Of a stretch of 64,000 bases of DNA, positions 36,811 through 45,161 are shown piece by piece (within the stretch, counting starts at the first letter, position 1; every line of letters starts with the position of its first letter). Under the pieces are notes generated by a model. That model made no database searches and had not been told where the DNA came from. It was given only the letters and a program-made list of their open reading frames with translations. The DNA comes from CAVQTK01 sp963716455. Its GTDB lineage: Bacteria; Pseudomonadota; Gammaproteobacteria; Coxiellales; Coxiellaceae. The stretch lies in assembly GCA_963716455.1 (NCBI GenBank), contig CAVQTK010000010.1, forward strand, positions 1 through 64,000. Direction: 5' to 3'. The position numbers and the translations under genes were made by a program.

Positions 36811-38902
36811 TCCCATTGCAAAAAAAGATTTTTTATTAGAACTGGGTTGTGAAGAGCTTCCCACTCATGCTGTTAAATCCTTATCAGAAAGATTAGCCTT
36901 CCATGTAGAAGAGGAATTGCGCCTGAGCACTTTACTGGAAGAACCTTCTGCAAACATTCAAGTATTTGCTACTCCGCGACGATTAGCCATCCATGTTAAA
37001 AATATAGCAACTCAACAATCTCCTCAATGGATTGAACGTCAAGGCCCTTCTGCTGAACAGGCATTTGATCCTCTGGGAAATCCTACTGACATGGCTGTCG
37101 GTTTTGCTCAATCTTGTGGGGTTTCACCTGAATCTTTGAGTATTAAAGATACAGAAAAAGGGAAAAGACTATTCTATAAATATCTAAATCCTGGCCAACA
37201 AGCAATCGAGTTATTACCTGAACTTGTTAAACGAGCTATTGCGAAATTAGAAATTTCTCGTCCAATGCGTTGGGGCAACCATACGGAAAATTTTGCACGA
37301 CCCATCCATTGGCTTATGGTGTTATTTGGCACGGAGGTGGTGCAAGTTACTCTTTTTGGTCAATCTTCTGGTAATCAAACTTACGGTCATCGCTTCCATC
37401 ATCCAGAACCATTAGTTATTCCCAATCCCAAAGATTACGCGCAGATTTTAAAAACTCAAGGCCAAGTTATTGCAAATTTTCAAGAACGAAAAAACAGTAT
37501 TCTTAATCAAATAGAACAGATTACTCCAAGAGGACTACAAGCAAAAATTGATCCAGAGTTACTAGATGAAGTGACTGCATTAGTGGAGTGGCCTGTCGCC
37601 CTGCTAGCTTATTTTAAGGCCGAATTTTTAATAATACCATCCGAGGTATTAATTACATCCATGCAAACACATCAAAGATGTTTTCCTCTATTAAATTCGT
37701 TCGGTCAACTACAATCAGTCTTCGTAGTAGTAAGCAATATTGAAAGTAAAAACCCAGCAACCGTTATTCAGGGCAATGAACGAGTTATCAATGCCCGACT
37801 CACCGACGCAGCATTTTTCTATCAAAATGATTTAAAACATAGCTTGGAAAGTCGTTTACCGCATTTAGAACCATTAATATTTCAAAAACAATTAGGCAGC
37901 GTAGCTGCCAAAACGGAACGAATAGTGAATTTGTCTCTTTATATAGCCAAAATATTGCAAGTAGATGAAGCCACTACGCAACAAGCGGCACAATTGGCAA
38001 AGTGTGATTTAATCAGTGAGATGGTTGGCGAGTTTCCCACCCTTCAAGGCATCATGGGCTATTATTATGCTTTAAATGATCAACTTTCTGAAGAATGCGC
38101 TATCGCCATCAAAGAGCATTATTACCCACGCTTTTCGGGTGATGCCTTACCAAGCACTATTATAGGTTGCATTATAGCTGCCGCCGATAGACTGGATACT
38201 TTAATTGGGATCTTTGGAATTAATCAAGCTCCTAGCGGAATAAAAGATCCTTTTGCCTTGCGTAGGGCGGCTCAAGGTATTTTACGCATATTGTTAGAAA
38301 GAAAACTTGCATTAGATTTATCAGAGCTACTGGATTACACTCAGCGATTATATGTTACTCACTTGCCAAATGTCGCCGTAAAACAACAAACATTTGATTT
38401 TATCTTTCAACGGCTCAAGCATATATATATAGAACAAGGTATAGGGCCTGAGATTTTTGAAGCAGTCTTAGCCTGTCACCCTTCGCAACCTTTAGACTTC
38501 GACCGGCGCTTAAAAGCAGTTTGTCAATTTCAAACTTTGCCTCAAGCCAGTGCTTTGTCCGCGGCACATAAACGAGTCCATAATATTCTTAAAAAACAGT
38601 CAGCAACTTCTCAACAAATAATAGATCCCCTGTTATTTGAATATCCTGCGGAAGCACAATTGTTTGAACAATTGAAAATCCAAACTAAAATGGTTCAGTC
38701 CCTCTGTCAACAAGGAAATTATACTCAAGCGCTTACTTGCCTAGCTATATTAAAAGATCCAATTGATCATTTTTTTGAAAAAGTAATGGTCATGGTAGAA
38801 GACAAAGAAAAACGCAATAATCGCTTAGCCCTATTAGTTGCCCTTCACCTTTTGTTTACACAAGTCGCCAACATTTCCTTGCTACCAGATCATAAAACTT
38901 GA
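36803..38902 (+). CDS. glyS: GlyS, glycyl-tRNA synthetase beta subunit
   Basis: Beta subunit that binds tRNA-Gly. The 699 residues match the family (about 690). The start DFLLELGCEELPTHAVKSL is diagnostic, followed by VFATPRRLAIHVKNI, WGNHTENFARPIHWLMVLFG and LITSMQTHQRCFPLLNSFG. The HD-like core lies near 390-480 (KCDLISEMVGEFPTLQGIMGYYYA; SGIKDPFALRRAAQGILRIL) and the C-terminal anticodon-binding DALR-type region ends in LALLVALHLLFTQVANIS. Intact. It overlaps glyQ. Confidence 0.96.
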   Translation: MDNPIAKKDFLLELGCEELPTHAVKSLSERLAFHVEEELRLSTLLEEPSANIQVFATPRRLAIHVKNIATQQSPQWIERQGPSAEQAFDPLGNPTDMAVGFAQSCGVSPESLSIKDTEKGKRLFYKYLNPGQQAIELLPELVKRAIAKLEISRPMRWGNHTENFARPIHWLMVLFGTEVVQVTLFGQSSGNQTYGHRFHHPEPLVIPNPKDYAQILKTQGQVIANFQERKNSILNQIEQITPRGLQAKIDPELLDEVTALVEWPVALLAYFKAEFLIIPSEVLITSMQTHQRCFPLLNSFGQLQSVFVVVSNIESKNPATVIQGNERVINARLTDAAFFYQNDLKHSLESRLPHLEPLIFQKQLGSVAAKTERIVNLSLYIAKILQVDEATTQQAAQLAKCDLISEMVGEFPTLQGIMGYYYALNDQLSEECAIAIKEHYYPRFSGDALPSTIIGCIIAAADRLDTLIGIFGINQAPSGIKDPFALRRAAQGILRILLERKLALDLSELLDYTQRLYVTHLPNVAVKQQTFDFIFQRLKHIYIEQGIGPEIFEAVLACHPSQPLDFDRRLKAVCQFQTLPQASALSAAHKRVHNILKKQSATSQQIIDPLLFEYPAEAQLFEQLKIQTKMVQSLCQQGNYTQALTCLAILKDPIDHFFEKVMVMVEDKEKRNNRLALLVALHLLFTQVANISLLPDHKT

Positions 38903-38955
38903 CAATTGCTTTTTAAGGCTAATATAAATAAATATATGAATCCAAGAGAAAAGAA

Positions 38956-39516
38956 ATGAGAAAATTTACTAACGAATCTTTAATTCCCATCCTATCTCCT
39001 CTTTTTTATTTTATCTTCTTTTATACTCAATTTAATCAGAAGCTACAACTCCAGAAGCGTAGACACAAAGTTGCTCAAAATATAAAACTATGGCCACGAA
39101 ATATGTCAGGCCACATATTGCAAAACTCAGCTTTACCAATAGATGTGATAATTCTTGCAGCTAGCTTTTTAGAAGGCGCAGATATAGTTATGCTTAGCAT
39201 AACTCACATCAACACTTACATAGCTCTCGCCAGAGAATCAAAAACTTATTTCACACATAAAATTAATTTGCAAACTTGTTCTATAGATGGCCAAACAAGA
39301 AATTCATTACAAGAAAAAGATAATTGGAGACAACTCCTTATATATCCTAGTCAAGAAGTAGCCCAAGCATTAGTTTCATACTCCAATATAGTCTATTCAA
39401 AAAAATTATTGACATTTATCCTAGATTTTTTACCAAGATCAAAAAAAAGCACTGAAATGCCATTACCAGAAAGAATGGCAAGAAGAATGGAAAGCTATCT
39501 TAGGCATAGCCGGTAG
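38956..39516 (+). CDS. Putative F-box-like protein, effector candidate
   Basis: Not matched to a named protein. The 186 residues have a hydrophobic N-terminal stretch (about 9-23, LIPILSPLFYFIFFY). A basic segment follows, then an F-box-like block at about 59-100: ALPIDVIILAASFLEGADIV, followed by MLSITHINTYIALARES. This has the Leu-Pro start, the I/L-rich first helix, FL-x-x-x-D-I/L and the later Leu/Val pattern of eukaryotic F-boxes. The C-terminus is basic. F-box effectors that hijack host SCF ubiquitin ligases are known in Legionella (AnkB, LegU1). It lies between glyS and purE, alone on its transcript. The domain call rests on pattern only. Confidence 0.55.
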   Translation: MRKFTNESLIPILSPLFYFIFFYTQFNQKLQLQKRRHKVAQNIKLWPRNMSGHILQNSALPIDVIILAASFLEGADIVMLSITHINTYIALARESKTYFTHKINLQTCSIDGQTRNSLQEKDNWRQLLIYPSQEVAQALVSYSNIVYSKKLLTFILDFLPRSKKSTEMPLPERMARRMESYLRHSR

Positions 39517-40113
39517 AAGATAAGTAACTGGTCTCACGGGTGGAAGGGCCTGGCAGAAATTGGGCTTCTGCGTTGGAAAACTAAACTTGTGAAGCTTACA
39601 CAATTGCTTCTGCAAGCCCGCATCTGCTGCTTTTAATTCCTCCTTTTTCTGCTGTCTCAAATCCGATAATTTTGTCGCCAAAACGCTATCTTGCAAAGCA
39701 AGAATTTGTGCCGCCAAAATTGCAGCATTTTTTGCCCCGGCACTCCCAATCGCAACACAAGCTACTGGAACTCCACCAGGCATTTGCACCGTTGATAATA
39801 ATGCATCTACACCTTGTAAACTACCTGCTGCGATAGGGACTCCAATAACCGGACGTATTGTATGAGCTGCAACCCCTCCCGCTAAATGTGCAGCTAATCC
39901 CGCTGCAGCAATAAACACAGCACAGCCGCGTTGTTCTGCGGATTGCACGTAAGCCAACGTCTCATGAGGCGTACGATGTAGTGAAAGAATATGTGCCTCA
40001 AATGGGATACTTAACTCTTGTAACATCTGAAAGCTATGCTTCATAGTAGTCACATCACTCTCCGAACCCATCAAAATGGCAACAAAAGGTTTTGTATGCA
40101 AACGGTTATTCAT
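39463..40113 (-). CDS. purE: PurE, N5-carboxyaminoimidazole ribonucleotide mutase, C-terminus altered by a repeat
   Basis: Class I PurE moves the carboxyl group of N5-CAIR to C4 in purine synthesis. From ATG 40113 (overlapping the topA end by 8 bases) the start is MNNRLHTKPFVAILMGSESD. Then come SLHRTPHETLAYV, FIAAAGLAAHLAGGVAAHT, GVPIAAGSLQGVDALLSTVQMPGG in order, and GSAGAKNAAILAAQILAL. The family core ends near residue 165-170 (KLSDLRQQKKEELK). After AGLQKQL about 45 further residues, CKLHKFSFPTQK and on, are encoded by a dispersed repeat and the sequence beyond it, so the normal tail has been replaced or extended. purK is not in the window. Confidence 0.9.
   Translation of the reverse strand: MNNRLHTKPFVAILMGSESDVTTMKHSFQMLQELSIPFEAHILSLHRTPHETLAYVQSAEQRGCAVFIAAAGLAAHLAGGVAAHTIRPVIGVPIAAGSLQGVDALLSTVQMPGGVPVACVAIGSAGAKNAAILAAQILALQDSVLATKLSDLRQQKKEELKAADAGLQKQLCKLHKFSFPTQKPNFCQALPPVRPVTYLLPAMPKIAFHSSCHSFW
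39541..39600. repeat. Dispersed repeat with GCGTTGG core inside purE 3' end (copy 3)
   Basis: Diverged copy: GCAGAAATTGGGCTTCTGCG then TTGGAAAACTAAACTTGTGA and AGCTTACA. It is read on the opposite strand as the C-terminal extension of PurE. Confidence 0.6.
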
Positions 40114-42400
40114 TATTAGACTCCTCTTTTTCATAATTGGCACTAAACCCACAATTTTTTTGTGGACAAACTTTTTCTGCTCCCCGTTTCTTGGTTGTCT
40201 TAATGGTTAAAATTGGCCAGCGGCAGTTAGGGCAAACCTCGGCTATAGGCTCATTCCAAACGGCATAAGCGCATTCGGGGTACCGTGAACAAGAATAAAA
40301 AATTTTACCTCGACGTGATTTACGTTGTAATAAAGTTCCTTGATGACATTGAGGACATCGAACCGCGGTATCCTTTGGTTTTTCTAGAGGTTCTAGAAAA
40401 TGACATTCTGGATAGGTGCTGCAGCCAATAAATTTTCCATAAGCACCTTGCTTAACTAATAAGTCTGACCCACATTGTGGGCATTTGCGATTTGAGACGA
40501 TTTCTGACTCAGATTTTTTTTCCTCTCCCAGATTACGGGTATACTTACATTCTGGATAAGTACTACAACCAATAAACCGCCCTCTTTTACCTAATCGAAT
40601 TACTAATGGATTACCACAATCAGGGCACATTTCATCAGTTTTTTCCTGAGTCACATCACTGCGTTTTACTTTTTCTTGAGTCTCATCAATTAATTTTTTA
40701 AAAGAATGCCAAAACTCTCTTAAAACAGGGACCCACTCTTTATCGCCACGAGAAATATCGTCTAATTCATCCTCCAAATTCGCCGTAAAACCATAGTCTA
40801 CATATCGGGTAAAATAAAGAGTCAAAAAGCGATTAACAATTCGACCCACATCAGTTGGCAGGAAACGTTTTTGGTCTAAAATGACATACTCACGATTTTT
40901 TAAAGTGGCAATGATACTTGCATATGTGGAAGGTCTGCCTATATCTCGTTCTTCTAAACCCTTGACTAATGTCGCTTCTGTATAACGGGGCGGAGGCTCA
41001 GTAAAATGCTGCTCGCCATTTATTTTTTCTACTGCTACCAATTGCTTTTCATTTAATGACGGCAACATTCGATGCGTGTCTTCTCCTTCCTTTTTTTTGT
41101 CATCTAAGCCCTCTTGATAGACGTTCATAAACCCCGGATCGACTACCATTGAACCATTCGCACGAAAAATGTGATCCTCCACAGCTAAATCTACAGCAAC
41201 GGTATCAATCGTAGCTTCTATCATTTGGCATGCAATAGTCCTTTTCCAAATTAACGTATACAATTTAAGTTGTTCGGCACTCAATACATCGCCTAATTGC
41301 TCTGGCTCACGCCATACAGAGGTCGGCCTAATAGCTTCATGTGCTTCCTGGGCATTTTTTGATTTTGACTTATAAACGGGTGGCGATTCCGGCGCCTGAT
41401 TTTTTCCATATTTTTTGGTAATGTAATCACGAGCCTCTTGTACCGCTTCTTGAGCTAAAACTACCGAGTCCGTACGCATATAGCTAATTAATCCTACTGC
41501 ACCCTCTCCAATATCAATACCTTCATAAAGTTGCTGAGCAATTTGCATGGTGCGCTGCGCTGTAAAGCCATGTTTACGAGCTGCTTCTTGTTGTAGGGTA
41601 GAAGTAATAAAAGGAGGAGCGGGATAACGTTTACGTGCTTTTTTGCTGACTTTTATAACTTGTAACTTACCCTGAGCGAGATTGGTCAATTTAGCCGTTA
41701 CTGTGTCAGCATACTCCTTATCGGTAATAGAAAATTGTTCAACTTTTTCGCCTTGATATTGAATCAACCGTGCCTCAAATTTTTGCCCTTCTTCAATTAA
41801 ATGGGCATGAATCGTCCAGTATTCACGGCTAATAAATTTTTCAATTTCTTCTTCACGTTCCACAATCATTCGTAAAGCGGGGCTTTGTACACGACCTGCG
41901 GATAGTCCTGGGCGAATTTTTCGCCAAAGCAAAGGGGATAAACTAAAACCTACTAAGTAATCTAGTGCACGACGTGCTTGTTGTGCATTAACTAATGCTA
42001 GGGAGATATCACGGGGATGTGCTACTGCTTGTTGAATAGCGGATTTAGTAATTTCATGAAATACCACCCGTTGCACAATTTTATCGGCTAAAAGGCCCCG
42101 CTCCTCTAAAAGTTGCAAAACGTGCCACGCGATTGCTTCACCTTCACGATCTGGATCTGGAGCTAAGTAAACACCATCACTGTTTTTAACCGCTTTAGCA
42201 ATTGCATCCATGTACCGTTGGTTACGCTCAATTGGCTGGTACTTCATGGCAAAATCATGTTCCGTATCTACTGCTCCTTCTTTTGGGACCAAATCACGCA
42301 CGTGCCCATAGGAAGCCATGACTTTAAAGTTTTTACCCAAATACTTTTCAATGGTTTTAGCTTTGGCAGGAGATTCCACTACCACCACAAATTGCGTCAT
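40106..42400 (-). CDS. topA: TopA, DNA topoisomerase I
   Basis: Type IA topoisomerase relaxing negative supercoils. The 764 residues start FVVVVESPAKAKTIEKYLG (Toprim, about 1-140, with APDPDREGEAIAWH). The active-site tyrosine is in GLISYMRTDSV (about 310-320), and the core continues through RPSTYASIIATLKNREYV. Four C-terminal zinc-ribbon type modules follow: CPDCGNPLVIRLGKRG, CPQCGSDLLVKQGAYG, CPQCHQGTLLQRKSRRG and a last CPNC / CPQKNC unit. Length is a little below E. coli (865). Its last codons overlap the start of purE. smg and dprA lie just upstream, as in other gammaproteobacteria. Confidence 0.96.
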   Translation of the reverse strand: MTQFVVVVESPAKAKTIEKYLGKNFKVMASYGHVRDLVPKEGAVDTEHDFAMKYQPIERNQRYMDAIAKAVKNSDGVYLAPDPDREGEAIAWHVLQLLEERGLLADKIVQRVVFHEITKSAIQQAVAHPRDISLALVNAQQARRALDYLVGFSLSPLLWRKIRPGLSAGRVQSPALRMIVEREEEIEKFISREYWTIHAHLIEEGQKFEARLIQYQGEKVEQFSITDKEYADTVTAKLTNLAQGKLQVIKVSKKARKRYPAPPFITSTLQQEAARKHGFTAQRTMQIAQQLYEGIDIGEGAVGLISYMRTDSVVLAQEAVQEARDYITKKYGKNQAPESPPVYKSKSKNAQEAHEAIRPTSVWREPEQLGDVLSAEQLKLYTLIWKRTIACQMIEATIDTVAVDLAVEDHIFRANGSMVVDPGFMNVYQEGLDDKKKEGEDTHRMLPSLNEKQLVAVEKINGEQHFTEPPPRYTEATLVKGLEERDIGRPSTYASIIATLKNREYVILDQKRFLPTDVGRIVNRFLTLYFTRYVDYGFTANLEDELDDISRGDKEWVPVLREFWHSFKKLIDETQEKVKRSDVTQEKTDEMCPDCGNPLVIRLGKRGRFIGCSTYPECKYTRNLGEEKKSESEIVSNRKCPQCGSDLLVKQGAYGKFIGCSTYPECHFLEPLEKPKDTAVRCPQCHQGTLLQRKSRRGKIFYSCSRYPECAYAVWNEPIAEVCPNCRWPILTIKTTKKRGAEKVCPQKNCGFSANYEKEESNNE

Positions 42401-42416
42401 GTTACAGTCCTTCCTA

Positions 42417-42824
42417 CTAATGAATGACGTGACTATCTAACTCCGCTGTTAAAAGCTCCATTCGAGCTATAGCATTTTGTCCTTCTGGTTGATGCGACAA
42501 AATAATTCGGGTAATCCCTTCTACTATACTTGGGTCAATATTTTTTACTTGCAATTCCATCACATGATGTATAATGCGTTCACGCACAGCCGCATTGACT
42601 ATGCCTTGTTGCTCTAATGCCAATAAAAAACGTCGGCAAGGCAAGGAAACATATTCACATTCTTCTTCCGTAAAAATCCGCACTGAATTTGGCTCCGGGG
42701 CTTTCAAACCTATTACATTTTCATTCGTCAGCCCCATCAGCCATTGAGTGGCTTCATGAATAATTTGTAATAACATCAAGGCTTCTTTTTTCTGCATTTT
42801 ATACTCATTATTTAATTCGTACAT
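42417..42824 (-). CDS. smg: Smg (DUF494) protein
   Basis: Smg-family proteins of unknown function sit between dprA and topA in many gammaproteobacteria. From ATG 42824, which overlaps the dprA end by 17 bases and has AGGTGG upstream, the product has about 135 residues. The recognisable core is SVRIFTEEECEYVSLPCRRFLLALEQQGIV, given here as family order SxRIxTxEE then CRxFLxxLEQ, and the end has a Glu-rich helix. E. coli Smg is 157 residues and starts MFDVLMYLFE. Here the N-terminus is shorter and diverged. Confidence 0.8.
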   Translation of the reverse strand: MYELNNEYKMQKKEALMLLQIIHEATQWLMGLTNENVIGLKAPEPNSVRIFTEEECEYVSLPCRRFLLALEQQGIVNAAVRERIIHHVMELQVKNIDPSIVEGITRIILSHQPEGQNAIARMELLTAELDSHVIH

Positions 42825-44013
42825 AACCACCTGTCACAGCATGAATAAAACCTTGCCATTCCAAGGCTGGCAACATGGCTGTAACTTGATCAACTTGGTA
42901 CCCGCTTCGCTGTACTAATTGGTCAACACTGGTACATTCAAAGCCAATACACTTTAATAGTTGGTGGCGACTGGGATCAAGTTCAAGGATATTTATTCCA
43001 TTATCCCTCTTTATATTAGACTTCTTTCGAAACTCTACTGTGCTCAAATCCCCACATACTGGCGTGTATGCTCCGGTTTTGCGCTCCGATGCGCCTTGCA
43101 CTTTGCTACCAGCAGCGAGTTGCGAAAGAAGTCTATTGTCCTGAGCAGCTTGCCATTGAACTTCCATGAGGATATCAATTTCTTCTGTTACCAACTTGGC
43201 CCCCTCTTGAATCAAAAAATGACAACCTCGAGCTAGTGGGTTAAATATAGAACCAGGAACCGCGAAAACTTCTCGCCCTTGCTCCGCCGCTAAACGAGCA
43301 GTAATTAATGAGCCGCTGTTTACGGTAGCCTCCACTATGCAAGTACCTAAACTCAACCCACTAATGATGCGATTCCGTCGTGGAAAATTCCCAGCTAGAG
43401 GGGGCATCTCTGGCGGAAATTCTGAAACTAGCGCCCCTCGTCGAGCAATTTCAACAGCCAATTGTTGGTGGCGCATTGGATATAGGCGTTGCAACCCACT
43501 TCCTAATACTGCAATAGTTAATCCTTCCCCTTTCAAAGCTCCACGATGGCAGGCTCCATCTATTCCTACAGCTAATCCGCTGGTAATAATCATTCCTGCT
43601 CGGGTTAGATTCTCAGCTAACTGTTCAGCAATTGCAATACCACCTGGGGAAGGATTGCGACTGCCTACCATAGCTATTTGTGGATGAATTAATATTTCCG
43701 GGTGTCCTTGGACAAATAAAACTATTGGGGGATCAGGAATATTCTTCAATAATGTCGGGTAATAAGGATGATCCAGGGGAATAATGTAGTTATGTGGCTG
43801 ATGCGCCCAAGCACATTGCTGTTCAATTAAAGACTCATTTGGATTTTTGATGGCCCCTGTTAGTGCGGCAGTTAAACCAAACTGTCTTAATTCTTCTTCC
43901 CTAGCATTGCACACCGCTTCGGCATGACCAAAATGAGACAACAATCGAGCACTTAGAATAGGTCCTAGTCCTGCAGCATTATTTAAAATTAACCAGTATT
44001 TAATTTTATCCAT
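42808..44013 (-). CDS. dprA: DprA, DNA-processing / RecA-loading protein with in-frame repeat insertion
   Basis: DprA loads RecA on incoming single-stranded DNA during transformation. The 401 residues have an N-terminal HhH/SAM-like region (1-70) and the extended Rossmann domain (about 75-285). The Rossmann domain shows AMVGSRNPSPGG, ITSGLAVGIDGACHRGAL, AVLGSGLQRLYP, FPRRNRIISGLS and REVFAVPGS. A C-terminal winged-helix (DML1-like) domain follows (about 340-400). Between the last two, residues 294-332 (RLLSQLAAGSKVQGASERKT and on) are exactly encoded by a 117-base TA-flanked repeat. The insertion keeps the frame and lies in a linker, so the protein may remain functional. Confidence 0.92.
   Translation of the reverse strand: MDKIKYWLILNNAAGLGPILSARLLSHFGHAEAVCNAREEELRQFGLTAALTGAIKNPNESLIEQQCAWAHQPHNYIIPLDHPYYPTLLKNIPDPPIVLFVQGHPEILIHPQIAMVGSRNPSPGGIAIAEQLAENLTRAGMIITSGLAVGIDGACHRGALKGEGLTIAVLGSGLQRLYPMRHQQLAVEIARRGALVSEFPPEMPPLAGNFPRRNRIISGLSLGTCIVEATVNSGSLITARLAAEQGREVFAVPGSIFNPLARGCHFLIQEGAKLVTEEIDILMEVQWQAAQDNRLLSQLAAGSKVQGASERKTGAYTPVCGDLSTVEFRKKSNIKRDNGINILELDPSRHQLLKCIGFECTSVDQLVQRSGYQVDQVTAMLPALEWQGFIHAVTGGYVRIK
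43017..43135. mobile_element. TA-flanked palindromic (MITE-like) element inside dprA
   Basis: Ends TAGACTTCTTTCGAAACTC and its near inverse GAGTTGCGAAAGAAGTCTA. The net insertion of 117 bases (39 codons) preserves the dprA frame. Compared with the copy at 52234-52380 it lacks an internal 27-base segment (nine codons) and one further base. Confidence 0.8.
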
Positions 44014-44188
44014 ATAGATAAGTTATACTCATTACATCGACTGAGTTAATCCAATATGGAAGAGATTACGCATCTAAGCAATACCGGAATTTACTACCAG
44101 AACAAGGGTTGGAAAGAAGTCTGGGGTCTGTTGACCATTGTCAACACCCACTCTTTGCATGAAAATTAAATTTCTCTTACAATCAACC

Positions 44189-45161
44189 ATGTCATTCAAA
44201 ATTGTTTTTGCCGGCACCCCCGAGTTTGCTGTACCTTCTTTACAAGCTTTACTCCAATCATCACATTCAGTGATAGCTGTTTACACCCAGCCAGATAGGC
44301 CTTCAGGTCGAGGTCAGCATCTTACATTCAACCCCATAAAGACCTTAGCAACTACCTATTCGCTGCCAATTTATCAACCTATCCAGCTGCACGATCCTAA
44401 GCTGCAACAACATTTACAAGGCTTAGGAGCAGATATTATGGTGGTCATAGCTTATGGATTAATTTTGCCTAGATCTATTTTGACAAGCTTCCCAATGGGC
44501 GCTGTGAATGTTCACGCTTCTTTGCTCCCTCGTTGGCGTGGCGCCTCACCTATCCAAAGTGCTATTTTAGCGGGAGATAGTTTAACAGGTATTACTATTA
44601 TTCAAATGACTACTGGCTTGGATAGCGGGCCTATTCTTTACCAAACGCACTGTTCTATTCAACCTCAAGATACAAGTGGTGATTTACATGATCGCTTGGC
44701 AAAAGAAGGAGCCCAAGCGTTAATGACCGCTTTACAACAATTGGAAACCCATTCCTTACCAGCCACCTCGCAAGATGAAAAACAAGTAACCTATGCATCC
44801 GAAAATCAACAAAGCGGATGCACAAATAGATTGGCGTCAACCAGCCATACATATTGAGCGACTTGTCCGTGCTTATAACCCTTGGCCAATAGCCTTTACT
44901 TATTTTGAAAATAAGCCCCTGCGAATTTGGCAAGCTCAAGTTATTTCTACCTCTTCTTCGCAGACGATGGCCCCTGGGACGGTAATTAAAGCTAATGAAG
45001 AAGGCTTGCAGGTTGCAACTGGAAAAGGGGTCTTAAATTTATTAAAAATTCAATGTGCTGGAGGCCGCGTCATTTCAGCCACTGACTTTATTCACGCGCA
45101 GCAAAAAAACCTGCTCCCTCACCATGCTTTTTTTGCTAGGAGAGAATTCGATGATGGTTAA
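44189..45161 (+). CDS. fmt: Fmt, methionyl-tRNA formyltransferase, one frameshift
   Basis: Formylates initiator Met-tRNA using 10-formyl-THF. From ATG 44189 the start is MSFKIVFAGTPEFAVPSLQA. The catalytic domain has YGLILP (about 95-100), NVHASLLPRWRGASPIQSAI (the Asn/His/Asp triad region), GDSLTGITIIQMTTGLDSGP and QDTSGDLHDRLAKEGA. The frame breaks near 44797, just after KQVTYA. The other frame continues with KINKADAQIDW, RLVRAYNPWPIAFT and the OB-like C-terminal domain to 45161. Corrected length is about 324 residues. Fmt is nearly indispensable, so an indel error is likely. def, the common partner, is not adjacent. Confidence 0.9.

Noticed and set aside
42961..43236. Plus-strand reading frame across the dprA repeat (91 codons)
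   Set aside because: Antisense of dprA and the palindromic element; no start signal, no transposase features.
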